This document shows positions 11,291 to 22,470 of a DNA stretch of 64,000 bases, piece by piece. The notes below the pieces were generated by a model, which saw only the letters and a list, made by a program, of their open reading frames with translations, made no database searches and was not told the DNA's origin. The stretch lies in the NCBI RefSeq assembly GCF_029407905.1, contig NC_073634.1:24751501-24815500 (forward strand), in the 5' to 3' direction. Positions within the stretch are counted from its first letter, which is position 1; each line of letters opens with the position of its first letter. Source of the DNA: Bubalus kerabau (taxonomy: Eukaryota; Chordata; Mammalia; Artiodactyla; Bovidae). The position numbers and the translations under genes were made by a program.

Positions 11291-11924
11291 CATTTTTGAA
11301 AATTTAATGGTAATAAACTTGAGTTTATAATATACACAAGTTTGGAACAAAAACCTAATGGAGCAAAATATGAATAACAACAATCATAAGTTGTATAATT
11401 AACCCTGATCAATTTTAAACTCTAACAGCTTTGCATGGTGATGTTAATTGTATCACTCTCTAAAAATGTACTGATATGTCTCCGGTCAATAATGTGTTAT
11501 TTTTTAATCTTTACTAACTAGCATAATTCCTGGATCATGAAATAAACCCTAAGCATCCTCTCTGAATTGAAATTAAATAAGATTTCAACTTTTTGAAAGT
11601 TGAAACAAACAAAAAAATCAACAACAGATTGAATATTTACTCTAACTCTTAAGGGAAAAGCAATTGATATCATTGCTGGGTTTTTTGTTTTTCACATTCC
11701 TTCCTAAACTTTCTTTACTTTGGCTTTTGCTTCACTCTTGGGACAGAGAAGAGGCAGTGTTCAGCTTTTGTGATTTTAGACCCCCTCTGAAAGACTGATT
11801 ACTGACACTTTGAATTTTGGTTTTTAATTTCATCATTTTGTGACTCAGAGTAGGGGGAATTTTGGTTAATTTGTTGGGGAGTAACTTTGGTTTACTGTCA
11901 ACATTACAAGTTGATATTTGAGTT
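11291..11924. other. AT-rich single-copy DNA
   Basis: No repeat was recognised. The antisense frame at 11732-11971 has no identifiable motif. Confidence 0.4.
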
Positions 11925-12105
11925 AAGTCTTTTACATGTGTAGACTTATTTAACACTTTCCACAACTCCATGAAGTAGGTACTTCATAGCTAAAGAAACT
12001 GAGGCACAGAGAATAACTGCATCAGGGCGTGGGGGTTTACCCTGGGACTTCAAAACTTTGAAGTCTAAGTTTTGAACATCACATTACACTGCTTCTAGAG
12101 TCAAC
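11925..12105 (-). repeat. MIR SINE
   Basis: Antisense MIR blocks: 'ccatgaagtaggtacttcat', 'agaaactgaggcacagagaa', and a diverged tail ending at 'cattacactgcttct'. Confidence 0.7.
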
Positions 12106-12179
12106 TGTTTTCTTAAGCTGTATTAGAGAAATGTTTCTAAAAGAGAAGGGAATTCAGCCTTTTACTAAATCCTAATTGA

Positions 12180-12595
12180 GCACTGTTGTAGCTCAGGCTT
12201 CCATAGCAAAATACCATCCTCAGTGACTGAAACAACAGACTTTTATTTCTCATAGTTTTGGAGACTGGAAACTCCAAGATCAAGGTGCTAGTTGATTCAG
12301 TTCCTGGTGAATTCAGTTCCTGGCCCCTCTGTGTGCTCACACAGCCTTTCCTTGGTGAATGCACATGGAGAGAGAAAGAAATCTCTCTCTGCTTTCCTCT
12401 TCTTATCAGGACACTAGACCTCAAATGAGGGCCCCACCCTCATGACCTTGTCCAAACCCAATTAGCTCCCAAAGACCCCATCTCCAAATATCATCATATT
12501 GCAGGTTAGGGCTTCACGATGTGTGTTGCGGGGTGGAGGTGGGAGGGGACACACAAACATTCAGTCCATAACATGTACTAACTAGAATTCTCTGG
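12180..12595 (-). repeat. MLT1/MST-type MaLR LTR
   Basis: The order 'ccatagcaaaataccatcct', 'ttttatttctcatagttttg', 'aactccaagatcaaggtgct', 'accctcatgaccttgtccaa', 'acacaaacattcagtccata' is the antisense of a MaLR LTR. The poly(A) signal region of the LTR would lie near 12240. Confidence 0.75.
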
Positions 12596-12904
12596 AATAT
12601 GTTAGACTACATTCTGACAAGAAAGAAAGAAAGAAAAGAGCACAATAAGGCCTGGACTAGGGAGAGGCAAACAAGTGACCAAAGGCCCAGCATTCTAGGA
12701 GGCACCCATGCTCAGGTGCTCACCCCGCAAGGTCATGAACCTACACTCCTTGCCTGCCTCAGCCTGGTCCCAGCCTTGCCGCTCTTCCTCTGTTCTTGGG
12801 GAACTCAGCATCTGGCAAGGACATGCTATCAGTGTGGGTCAGATCAAGAGAGAGAAACCACAGTAATTACTTAGTGTGCCTCCTCCCCAACCCCCAGTAC
12901 ACAT
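12596..12904. other. single-copy DNA
   Basis: A short (GAAA)n run lies at 12620-12640. A 91-codon open frame at 12599-12874 has no recognisable domain. Confidence 0.4.
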
Positions 12905-13540
12905 TGTTGTTCAGTCACTCAGTCATGTCTGATTCTTTCCAACCCAATAGACTGCAAGACTGCAGCATTCCAGGCTTTCCTGTCCTTCACCATCTCTTAA
13001 AGAGTCTTAAAGAGTCTTCACCAGCACCACAGTTTGAAAGCATGAATTCTTCGCCGTTCAGCTTACTTTATGGTCCAACTCTCACATTTGTACATGACTA
13101 CTAGAAAAATCATAGCTTTGACTAGACAGACATTTGTTGGCAAAGGAATGTCTCTGCTTTTTAATATGCTGTCTATGTTTGTCAAGCTTTTCTTCTAAGG
13201 AGTAAGTGTCTTTTAGTTTCATGGCTGCAGTCATCATCCACAATGATTTTGGAGCCCAAGAAAATAAAGTCTGTCACTGCTTCCATTGTTTCCCCATCTA
13301 TTTGCCATGAAGTAATGGGACTGGATGCCATGATCTTAGTTTTTTGAATGTTGAGTCTTAAGCCTACTTTTCCACTCTCCTCTTTTACTTTCATCAAGAT
13401 GCTCTTTAGTTCTTCTTCACTTTCTGCCATTAAGATGGTGTCATCTGCATATCTGAGGTTATTGATATTTCTCCCAGCAATCTTGATTCCAGCTTGTTCT
13501 GCATCCAGCCTGGCATTTTGCATGATGTACTCTGCATAAA
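12905..13540 (-). mobile_element. BovB LINE with internal deletion
   Basis: It starts with the BovB 3' end and jumps near 12995 across roughly 350 bp of the element, at a duplicated 'taaagagtct' unit. It then runs back through the reverse-transcriptase region to about the CSP/YADD region. The minus frame at 13182-13523 still reads RYADDTILMAESEEELKS, so the YADD motif is visible. No upstream domain is present. Confidence 0.92.
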
Positions 13541-13660
13541 ATTAAAACCCTAACCTCCAATGTAATGGTATTTGAAAATGGGGTCTTTGGGAGATAATTA
13601 GGTTTAGATGAGGTCATGAAGATGGGGCCCTCATTTGGGGATTAGTGATTTGAACAGGGG
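13541..13660 (+). repeat. MLT1-type LTR scrap
   Basis: 'aaccctaacctccaatgtaa', 'atttgaaaatggggtctttg' and 'ggtttagatgaggtcatgaa' are the 5' blocks of a MaLR LTR in sense. The rest is not recognisable. Confidence 0.6.
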
Positions 13661-14614
13661 AAGTTTAGTATAAAGAATTATTAACTAGCAGTCTATCGTT
13701 CAGAAACCCATGAGGATGCAGAGGGAGAAAATATGACGAGTCAAGCCAAGGAGTTTTGACCTTCAGGATAAGAGTGAAGATTTTGTTTTTCCCTCTGGGC
13801 TGTGCCTGAGTGAGCATGACTTGCCCCATTTATTAGGCAACATTAGACTCGGCAGCATTTCCTTTCAGATCGACCCAAGCATTTAGGCTATTTTAAAAAT
13901 CTAAATAACATCTCAGTCAAACTAACATTCCAAGAGAGAAATGTTTTAATCTATCTTTTCCCAGAACAGCCTTTAGGCCTGGGAGGAAGTGCAGATAGGC
14001 TGGGTGATGGGCAATATACTTGAAGGTTTATGGGAATCCAGAGGTTTTGGCAAAGGTACATATAAATCTCAAAGAAGAATTAAATATAATTGGAAATTAC
14101 ACAAACTGTACAGTAGAATTTGAATGCAGGTCAAATCACAACAGCTGTTTGCTCTCTCTCATTTAAGCTACAATAACAGAATCGCTTAAACAAATTCTCT
14201 TCCTTTCTTGAACTTTCAAAGTATTTATTATTTGCATAATGTTTAATCTCCAGTTCCAGAGGAAATTCCCAAAGGGAGAGACAACACAGAAGCACTTTAA
14301 ATTTCAACCACATGGAGAAGAGAACAGAGGGAGTATGCTGGATCTTTCTAAATATTGGTGGTCATTTTGTTGAATATTCAGCTGAGGGGTGGATGGCTGA
14401 GAGAACACAATCCCAAACATTTGCACAATATATTCGAACTAGGTCAAAGGTACAGCTCCAATTAAGGGATGATATCCGACCCCGTGTTTATAAATCTGGA
14501 ATATTTCAAGAAAGATTTATTCTTTGCTTTGCAAGGGCTAAATCCTTATTCTCAGAGGTCTGGAGTACATTGTACCTGCACACCCAAGGAAAACTTTGAG
14601 TATCTTCCATTTCA
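13661..14614. other. single-copy DNA
   Basis: No known family was seen. Open frames at 14131-14313 (minus) and 14312-14599 (plus) lack any recognisable feature. Confidence 0.4.
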
Positions 14615-15190
14615 TTCAGTTCAGTTCAGTTCAGTTCAGTCGCTCAGTCTTGTCTGACTCTTTGTGACCCCATGAACCGCAGCACGCCAGGCCTCCCTGT
14701 CCATCACCAACTCCTGGAGTTCACTCAAACTTATGTCCATTGAGTCCATGATGCCATCCAACCATCTCATCCTCTGTCGTCCCCTTTTCCTGCCCTCAAT
14801 CTTTCCCAGCATCAGGGGCTTTACAAATGAATCAGCTCTTCGCGTCAGGTGGCCAAAGTATTGAGTCTCAGCTTCAACATCAGTCCTTCCAACGAACACC
14901 CAGGACTGATCTCCTTTAGGATGGACTGGTTGGATCTCCTTGCAGTCCAAGGGACTCTCAAGAGTCTTCTCCAACACCACAGTTCAAAAGCATCAATTCT
15001 CCTGCGCTCAGCTTTCTTCACAGTCCAACTCTCACATCTATACCTGACTACAGGAAAAACCATAGCCTTGACTAGACGGATCTTTGTTGGCAAAGTAATG
15101 TCTCTGCTTTAATATGCTGTCTAGGTTGGTCATAACTATCCTTCCAAGAAGTAAGCGTCTTTTAATTTCATGGCTGCAATCACCGTCTTC
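14615..15190 (-). mobile_element. BovB LINE 3' end
   Basis: A (TTCAG)n tail at 14615-14640 is followed by the well-conserved antisense BovB 3' region, ending at the 'aatttcatggctgcaatcac' block. The minus frame at 14845-15093 retains RCESWTVKKAERRRIDAFEL, a BovB post-RT segment. Confidence 0.95.
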
Positions 15191-15596
15191 CTTTACATAG
15201 AGGCTGTTTATTTGCTGTAATTTGCAGGGATCCAGGAAGATCTTGGCCTAGGAAAGGGCAGTGGGTTTGAAGTGCATCTCCAGAACTCAATATTTGACCT
15301 GTAAAATTTTAAGGTACTGTGCTCAATCCATGGCTCTTAGTCTGGCTGCGTTTTAGAATTACCTGGGGAAGCTTTAAAGTAATACACAACCCTTGATCCC
15401 ACTTCAAGAATGTTAGTATTTAAAAACAATACTAAAAACATTTAAAATATTTAAAAACAAACAAAAACTTCCTAAGTGGTACCACTGTGTAGCAATTTTT
15501 GAGAGTCACTTGTAGCTCTAATATATAATGCTATTGATTCCTCTGTGATGAGTATCTTATGGATAAACCTTTGCACACATTTCAAAATTGTTTTTA
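15191..15596. other. single-copy DNA with a MER5A-like scrap
   Basis: At about 15330-15420, 'tagaattacctggggaagct' resembles the MER5A hAT-Charlie fossil. The rest was not recognised. Confidence 0.45.
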
Positions 15597-15775
15597 GGGA
15601 CTTCCCTGGTGGTGCAGTGGCTAGGACTCTGCACTCCCAATGCAAGGAGTGCAAGTTCAATTCCTGGTCAAGGAATTGATCCCACATGCCACAACTGAGA
15701 GTTGGCATGCCTCAACAAAGATCCCAAGTGCCACAACTCAGACCCAGCATAGCTAAATAAATATATAAAATTAAT
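15597..15775 (+). mobile_element. CHR SINE
   Basis: 'gggacttccctggtggtgca', the head box 'agtggctaggactctgcact', then 'aattcctggtcaaggaattg'. It ends in an A/T-rich tail 'aaataaatatataaaatt'. This is the cetartiodactyl tRNA-derived CHR layout. Confidence 0.85.
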
Positions 15776-15816
15776 GTTTTTTAAAAATAGTTTTTTATCA
15801 GGATAAACTCTCATTG

Positions 15817-16028
15817 GGGCTTCCCTGGTGGCTCTGACAATAAAGAATCTGCCTGCAATGCAGGAGACCTGGATTTGATCCCTGGATTGGGAAGGTCCTC
15901 TGGAGAAGGGAATGGCTACCCACTCCAGTATTCTTGCCTGGAGAATCCCCATGGACAGAGGAGCCTGGTGGGCTACAGTCCACGGGGTAACAAAGAGTCA
16001 GACATGACTGAGCAACTCACACAGATAG
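15817..16028 (+). mobile_element. Bov-tA SINE with 12-bp duplication
   Basis: A complete head and body, flanked by aaactctcattg at 15805-15816 and 16029-16040. Confidence 0.95.
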
Positions 16029-16040
16029 AAACTCTCATTG

Positions 16041-17334
16041 AGAGTCAACCGTATGTGAACGTGTGTATGCATTTAGATGAAGTGTAAATAGCACACAAAA
16101 ATGTACACACACAAATACAAATGTACTAGGGTACAGGGAGAAAGGGAATTTTCCTTTAAAATTTCTGAAATGTGATACTGTTTTCATTATAAAATAACAC
16201 GAGTTACCAAACACTCCCTCCCCAGTTGCCCTTTTTGCATTTTTGGGTTTGAGCTGCTTTCAGAAGGCTGTTGAAGACTGTACCCTGAACATGATAAAGG
16301 CATCTGTGTTGTTATTTGCTCAGAGCTGGCCTTCTTAAATAACTTTCTGTCTCTCTGTCCTGAGAAAGCATTGCACGAAGAAGTTCAAAGTTCTATGTGG
16401 GTTGAGGACCTAAAATAAAGTGGTCATTCAATGCATATTCAATTATGATGACTAACTGCATCTTATAACTTTGTTCTGAAATCCAGCACTTGATGCATAG
16501 ATCATGGATCATATTCATTAACCATGGATCATAAATATTCATTTAATGTGTGTCTTCATTAGGTGGTTATTAACATGTCAAAGATATTTGTGGAGAAAAT
16601 GAAAGTGATAAATTCTATCTATATTTACTCTTATTTGAAAGGCTAATTTATTTTTAGAGTATTTTTTGATAAAAATCCTTTAATAAAAGGAAGTTTACTT
16701 TAGAAATAGTCCTCTGCTTTTAAGCTAACAATTTTACACAAAGAGAGTTTATTGATGTTTTGCCTGCCAGATGGATATTAGTCAAATGATGGACCTTGTA
16801 AATAGTCCAGTTCAGAGAAGGATAACATAAAGCACTGCTCTTCAAAGACTAAATTGGTGCCTTCTCTATTGATAGTACTTTGGAGTTGTTTTAGAGGTGA
16901 CAGTGTTTTTTCTTCACCCTTACCTGAGCCCCTTGGTGATCAATAACTCCAAGATGGGTGCATGGGGTTGGTATACAGTCTCTGAATAGAAGAGGGAAAG
17001 GATGGGCACGCTTTGTCTTCAAAGGACCATTCAACTCTGGTGCTATTGCTCTAAAGCAGCCACAGACAATATGTAAACGAACAGATGTGACTGAGTTCCA
17101 AAAAAACTTTGTTAAAAAACACAGGTGGCAGGTTATATTAGGCTTATTAGGCCATGGTATATAGAAAAGAGCAAGCCCAACAGGGTATCAGGCTGGTGCT
17201 CAGGTTGCAGTGGGAGGGCACAGGCCAGGACTGGATGTTTTAGCTACAGTGCAAGAAGTCAATGTGTGTTGGGGCTCTATATGAGCAAGTAGGTCCACTG
17301 TGGTAGGAAGAGTCATGAGAATGCATGAATAATA
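16041..17334. other. single-copy AT-rich DNA
   Basis: No repeat family was recognised. A diverged local duplication around 'atggatcat' occurs at 16500-16535. The 68-codon frame at 16958-17164 has no motif. Confidence 0.4.
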
Positions 17335-18072
17335 ACAGTGGGGTACTATGAATGGCTGGCATTTACAGAGGACTTGCTGTGAAACTTGTGTTAAATACTT
17401 TACATGTTATCTTCACAATCTCATGTAACCTTTTTTTTTAATAAATTTATTTTTTAATGAAGGGTAATTGCTTTACAGAATTTTGTGTTTTCTGTCAAAT
17501 TTCAACATGAATCAGCCATAGGTATACATATGTCCCCTTCCTCTTGAACCTCCCTACCAACCCCTCCCCTCTAGGTTGATACAGAGCCCCTGTTTGAGTT
17601 CCTTGAGACAAACAGCAAATTCCCGTTGGCTATGTTTTACATATGGTAATGTAAGTTTCCATGTTACACTCCATACATCTCACCCTCTCCTCCCCTCTCC
17701 CCATGTCCATAAGTCTGTTCTCTATGTCTATTTCCCCATTGCTGCCCTGCAAATAAATTCTTCAGTACCATTTCTAGATTCTGTATATATACATTAGTAT
17801 ACAATATTTATCTTTCTCTTTCTGACTTACTTCACTCTCTATAATAGGCTCTAGGTTCATCCACCTCCTCATGTAATCTTTATAACTTGATAATCTCATA
17901 TAATTGCTGTAATAACTTTGAGGTAGGTGTTATTATATTCCCATTTTATAGATGAGATTGAGACATTTAGAGGCTAAATAAATTTCTCAGTGACATACAG
18001 CTAGTAAGTGGCATAGCTGAGATGTGAATCCATTTAGACAGTGTAACTTTAGAGGCTGCTCTTCTATGCATT
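17335..18072 (-). repeat. MIR SINE split by LINE-1 and BovB
   Basis: The MIR is antisense. The first part is 17335-17428 ('aaatactttacatgttatct'). The second is 17877-18072 ('cccattttatagatgagatt', 'acatacagctagtaagtggc'). A last few bases follow the BovB at 20807. It is the oldest layer of the nest. Confidence 0.8.
17429..17867 (-). mobile_element. LINE-1 3' end inside MIR
   Basis: Poly(T) at 17431-17440 is followed by the antisense ruminant LINE-1 3' UTR ('aatttcaacatgaatcagcc', 'ctgacttacttcactctcta'). It is flanked by ctcatgtaa at 17420-17428 and 17868-17876. It is 5'-truncated, with no coding region. Confidence 0.9.
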
Positions 18073-19280
18073 TCAGAATTTTCTTGAAGAGATCTCTAGT
18101 CTTTCCCATTCTGTTGTTTTCCTCTATTTCTTTGCATTGATTGCTGAGGAAGGCTTTCTTATCTCTCCTTGCTATTCTTTGGAACTCTGCATTCAAATGG
18201 GAATATCTTTCCTTTTCTCCTTTGCTTTTTACTTCTCTTCTCACAGCTATTTGTAAGGCCTCCTCAGACAGCCATTTTGCTTTTTTGCATTTCTTTTCCA
18301 TGGGGATGGTCTTGATCGCTGTCTCTTGTACAATGTCACAAACCTCTCTGCATAGTTCATCAGGTACTCTGTCTATCAGATCTAGTCCCTTAAATCTATT
18401 TCTCACTTCCATTGTATAATCATAAGGGATTTGATTTAGGTCATACCTGAATGGTCTAGTGGTTTTCCCTACTTTCTTCAATTTAAGTCTGAATTTGGCA
18501 ATAAGGAGCTCATGATCTGAGCCACAGTCAGCTCCCAGTCTTGTTTTTGCTGACTGTATACAGCTTTTCCATCTTTGGCTGCAAAGAATATAATCAATCT
18601 GATTTCGGTGTTGACCATCTGGTGATGTCCATGTGTAGAGTCTTCTCTTGTGTTGTTGGAAGAGAATGTTTGCTATGACCAGTGTGGTCTCTTGGCAAAA
18701 CTCAATTAGCCTTTGCCCTGCTTCATTCCATATTCCAAGGCCAAATTTGCCTGTTACTGCAGGTGTTTCTTGACTTCCTACTTTTGCATTCCAGTCCCCT
18801 ATAATGAAAAGGACATCTTTTTTGGGTGTTAGTTCTAAACGGTCTTGTAGGTCTTCATAGAACCGTTCAACTTCAGCTTCTTCAGCGTTACTGGTTGGGG
18901 CATAGGCTTGGATCACCGTGATATTGAATGGTTTGCCTTGGAAACAAACAGAGATCATTCTGTCATTTTTGAGATTGCATCCAAGTACTGCATTTCACAC
19001 TCTTTTGATGACCATGATGGCTACTCCATTTCTTCTAAGTGATTCTTGCCCACAGTAGTAGATATAATGGTCATCTGAGTTAAATTCACCCATTCCGTTC
19101 GCTGTTCCCTAGAATGTCGATGTTCACTCTTGCCATCTCCTGTTTGACCACTTCCAATTTGCCTTGATTCATGGACCTGACATTCCAGGTTCCTATGCAA
19201 TATTGCTCTTTACAGCATCGGACCTCGCTTCTATCACCAGTCACATCCACAACTGGGTATTGTTTTTGCTTTGGCTCCAT
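18073..19280 (-). pseudogene. BovB ORF2 endonuclease region, inactive
   Basis: This encodes the apurinic-like endonuclease of an RTE-type LINE, which nicks target DNA to prime reverse transcription. On the minus strand, 19280-19086 reads GTWNVRSMNQGKLEVVKQEM (N-terminal APE motif). The frame 18958-18073 then carries AYAPTSNAEEAEVERFYEDL, IIGDWNAKVGSQ (the metal-site block), RLYTWTSPDGQHRNQIDYIL and GADCGSDHELL (the SDH motif). The linker follows, ending at FKKI, where the element stops. The last 30 or so codons of the long frame (17987-18072) are MIR sequence, not protein. The two parts lie in separate frames with stops between about 18959 and 19085, so the domain is not translatable as a whole. 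Confidence 0.9.
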
Positions 19281-19363
19281 CCCTTCATTCTTTCTGGAGT
19301 TATTTCTCCATTGATCTCCAGTAGCATATTGGGCACCTACAGACCTGGGGAGTTCCTCTTTTA

Positions 19364-19644
19364 TTTTATTTTTTTTTTTCTGTTTTTTTTTTTTTTTTTT
19401 TAATTTTAATTTTTTTTTATTTACTTTTTTAATTTAATTTTATTTTTTAAACTTTACATAATTGTATTAGTTTTGCCAAATATCAAAATGAATCCGCCAC
19501 AGGTATACATGTGTTCCCCATCCTGAACCCTCCTCCCTCCTCCCTCATTGAAACATGTAAAATATCATGTATGAAACGAGTTGCCAGTCCAGGTTCGATG
19601 CACGATACTGGATGCTTGGGGCTGGTGCACTGGGACGACCCAGA
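19364..19644 (-). mobile_element. L1_BT LINE-1, twin-primed, inside BovB
   Basis: Poly(T)-rich DNA at 19364-19440 and the L1_BT 3' end (to about 19551) are antisense. From about 19552 the next L1_BT block is in the opposite sense ('attgaaacatgtaaaatatc' to 'gggacgacccagaggg'). A 16-bp duplication, gggagttcctctttta, lies at 19348-19363 and 19645-19660. The structure is a short LINE-1 insertion with inverted 5' part. Confidence 0.9.
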
Positions 19645-19748
19645 GGGAGTTCCTCTTTTAGTATCCTATCATTTTGCCTTTTCATACTGTTCATGGGGTT
19701 CTCAAGGCAAGAATACTGAAGTGGTTTGCCATTCCCTTCTCCAGTGGA

Positions 19749-20164
19749 ACTGGAAAATTCTGTGGAAAGTTCTGAAAGAGATGGGAATACCAGACCACCT
19801 GACCTGCCTCTTGAGAAACCTATATGCAGGTCAGGAAGCAACAGTTAGAACTGGACATGGAACAACAGACTGGTTCCAAATAGGAAAAGGAGTACGTCAA
19901 GGCTGTATATTGTCACCCTGCTTATTTGACTTATATGCAGAGTACATCATGAGAAACGCTGGGCTGGAAGAAGCACAAGCTGGAATCAAGATTGCTGGGA
20001 GAAATATCAATAACCTCAGATATGCCGATGACACCACCTTTATGGCAGAAAGTGAACAGGAACTAAAAAGCTTCTTGATGAAAATGAAAGAGGAGAGTGA
20101 AAAAGTTGGCTTAAAGCTCAACATGCAGAAAACGAAGATCATGGCATCTGGTCCCATCACTTAA
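19749..20164 (+). pseudogene. BovB ORF2 reverse transcriptase fragment
   Basis: The plus frame carries the RT palm region: LWKVLKEMGIPDHLTCLLRN, GVRQGCILSPCLF, then RYADDTTFMAESEQELKSFL with the catalytic YADD at 20021-20032, and KLNMQKTKIMASGPIT. A stop falls at 20162-20164, where a TCA serine codon would be expected. The N-terminal fingers lie in the part lost at the inversion breakpoint. The upstream residues of the open frame (from 19511) come from L1_BT and inverted BovB and are not protein. Confidence 0.9.
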
Positions 20165-20806
20165 TGGGAAATAGATGGGGGAACAGTGGAAACAGTGTCA
20201 GACTTTATTTTTGGGGGGCTCCAAAATCACTGCGGATGGTGATTGCAACCATGAAATTAAAAGACGCTTACTCCTTGGAAGGAAAGTTATGACCAACCTA
20301 GATAGCATATTCAAAAGCAGAGACATTACTTTGCCAACAAAGGTTTGTCTAGTCAAGGCTATGGTTTTTCCAGTGGTCATGTATGGATGTGAGAGTTGGA
20401 CTGTGAAGAAAGCTGAGTGCTGAAGAATTGATGCTTTTGAACTGTGGTGCTGGTGAAGACTCTTGCGAGTCCCTTGGACTGCAAGGAGATCCAACCAGTC
20501 CATTCTAAAGGAGACCAGTCCTGGGTGTTCATTGGAAGGACTGATGCTGAGGCTGAAACTCCAATACTTTGGCCACCTCATGCGAAGAGTTGACTCATTG
20601 GAAAAGACTCTGATGCTGGGAGGGATTGGGGGCAGGAGAAGAAGGGGACGACAGAGGATGAGATGGCTGGATGGCATCACCGACTCGATGCACATGAATT
20701 TGAGTGAACTCTGGGAGTTGGTGATGGACAGGGAGGCCTGGCGTGCTGCGATTCATGGGGTCGCAAACAGCTGGACATGACTGAGTGAACTGAACTTCTA
20801 TGCATT

Positions 20807-21543
20807 ATGACCTCCTGCTCCAGGTCAGAGCCATGTCCAAAGTCATCATAGCTGGCAGAAAATATAAGGGTCTCTATCTAGGTACTTTTTTCTTGGTTCT
20901 GGTTCTAGGGATTCACTGTGCTTAAAATAGACCAAGAATAGAGCCCTGGGGTGTACACTGTGGGGAAACTATTCTCCATGGGCTTTCATGTTTCTACATG
21001 TCTTCAACTAAAGGCATTGGCAGCCTTTGGTTGAGCAGTGTCTTTTCAAGTGTGTTTGTATATTGAACAGCCCTGGCAATTAGAAATAGTGTCTTCCTCT
21101 GGAGCAGAAGGAGGTTTTGTTTACTGTACTTTACAATAAAGACCATGTCTCCCTCTGGGGCAAAGTTGGACAAGTTCACTTGCAGCCCATTGTAGAAGAT
21201 TGGGGTTCTTCAGCTGTGTTGGAACCCAGTGTGTGTGTGGTTTCCATCTGGGCTCCTGTGTCACCCCTTGGGTCTTGGGGCTAAGGGGAAGTGACATGAA
21301 CATGAAGCTCATGTTGCTTGGTGTGTGGAGCATAGAAAAGTCCTTTGTCTTTGGCCCAGGAGTCTCGTTTTGTCCACTACCATCCTTGACTCTGTGGCAG
21401 CTAACTTGTTATTGTGTAAAAAGGCTAAAATCTTAGATCTTCCACAATTCTTGGGACATACACAGGAGGTACAATGGTTATGAAGGCTGGTCTAAGGGTA
21501 AAGGCTGTCCAACTCCTGGCTTGACTCCATGCCTTTTAAAATT
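20807..21543. other. single-copy DNA after the nest
   Basis: The first 10-20 bases complete the split MIR. No repeat is recognised beyond. The 78-codon frame at 21200-21436 and its antisense partner have no motif. Confidence 0.4.
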
Positions 21544-21550
21544 ATGGATG

Positions 21551-21928
21551 TATGTTGTTGTTGTTCAGATGCTAAATTGTGTCTGACTCTTTGTGACCCC
21601 ATGGACTGCAGCACACCAGGCTTCCCTATCCTTCACTAACTCCCAGAGTTTGCTTAAACGCACATCCACTGAGTCAATGATGCCATCCAACCATCTTATC
21701 CTCTGTCTCCCCCTTCTCCTTCTGCCTTCAATCTTTCCCAGCATCAGGGTCTTTTCCAAATGAGTTGGCTCTTTGCATCAGGTGGCCAAAGTATTGGAGC
21801 TTTGGCTTCAGCATCAGTCCTTCCAATGAATATTCAGGGTTGGTTTCCTTTGGGATTGCCTAGCTGATCTCCTTGCTGTACACGGGACTCTTAAGAGTCT
21901 TCTCCAGCACCACAATTTGAAAATATCA
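21551..21928 (-). mobile_element. BovB LINE 3' fragment
   Basis: (TTG)n tail, then the antisense BovB 3' region to 'tctccagcaccacaatttga'. A 7-bp repeat, atggatg, at 21544-21550 and 21929-21935 fits a target duplication. It is more diverged than the neighbouring copies. Confidence 0.85.
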
Positions 21929-22120
21929 ATGGATGAATGTGGGCCATGCTGTGATCTGAATGTTTCTGTCTCCCCAGTTCATATGTTGAACTCTTACCCC
22001 TCAAGGTGATGGTATTAGAAGGTAGGGGTCTTTAAGAGGTGTTTAGGTCATGAGGGCAGAACCCTCATGAGTGAAATTAGTGCCCTTGTAAAAGAAGCCT
22101 CATTAAAAAAAATGGTATAT

Positions 22121-22163
22121 AAGAAGTGGACTCTCAAAAAAAAAAAAAAGAAGTGGACTCTCA
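22121..22163 (+). mobile_element. apparent poly(A)-only insertion
   Basis: A 16-bp direct repeat, aagaagtggactctca, at 22121-22136 and 22148-22163 flanks 11 As. The MaLR LTR reads through correctly if one repeat and the As are removed. This fits a retroposition event so short that only the tail was copied. Replication slippage duplicating 27 bp is the alternative. Confidence 0.6.
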
Positions 22164-22259
22164 TCAGATGCTGAATCAGCTGGTATCTTGATCTTGGACT
22201 TTTCAGCTTCCAGAATTGTGAGAAATAAATTTCTATTATTTGTAAGCTACTCAGTTTAT

Positions 22260-22470
22260 AGTGGTGGCTCAGACGGTAAAGCGTCTGCCCGCAGTGCAGG
22301 AGACCTGGGTTCGATCCCTGGGCCAGGAAGATCCCCTGGAGAAGGAAATGGCAACCCACTCCAGTACTCTTGCCTAGAAAATTCAACGGATGGAGGAGCC
22401 TCGTGGGCTACAGTCCATGGGGTTGCAAAGAGTCGGATATGACTGAGTGACTTCACTTTCTTTCTTTTCT
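22260..22470 (+). mobile_element. Bov-tA SINE in MLT1 LTR
   Basis: The head begins at the A-box block (the first bases of the SINE are missing). B-box 'gggttcgatccctggg', BovA body and a (CTTT)n-like tail follow. A near-repeat cagtttatagt / cagttaatagt flanks it within the LTR end. Confidence 0.92.

Larger units (their letters stand above)
18073..20794 (+). mobile_element. BovB LINE with 5' inversion (twin priming)
   Basis: The 3' segment (about 19749-20794) is on the plus strand with the normal BovB 3' end. The 5' segment (18073-about 19748) is inverted onto the minus strand. The whole is flanked by a 12-bp duplication, cttctatgcatt, at 18061-18072 and 20795-20806, so it is one insertion. 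BovB sequence between the linker after the endonuclease and the middle of the RT domain is missing at the breakpoint. A 0.28-kb L1_BT copy sits inside the inverted half. Confidence 0.92.
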
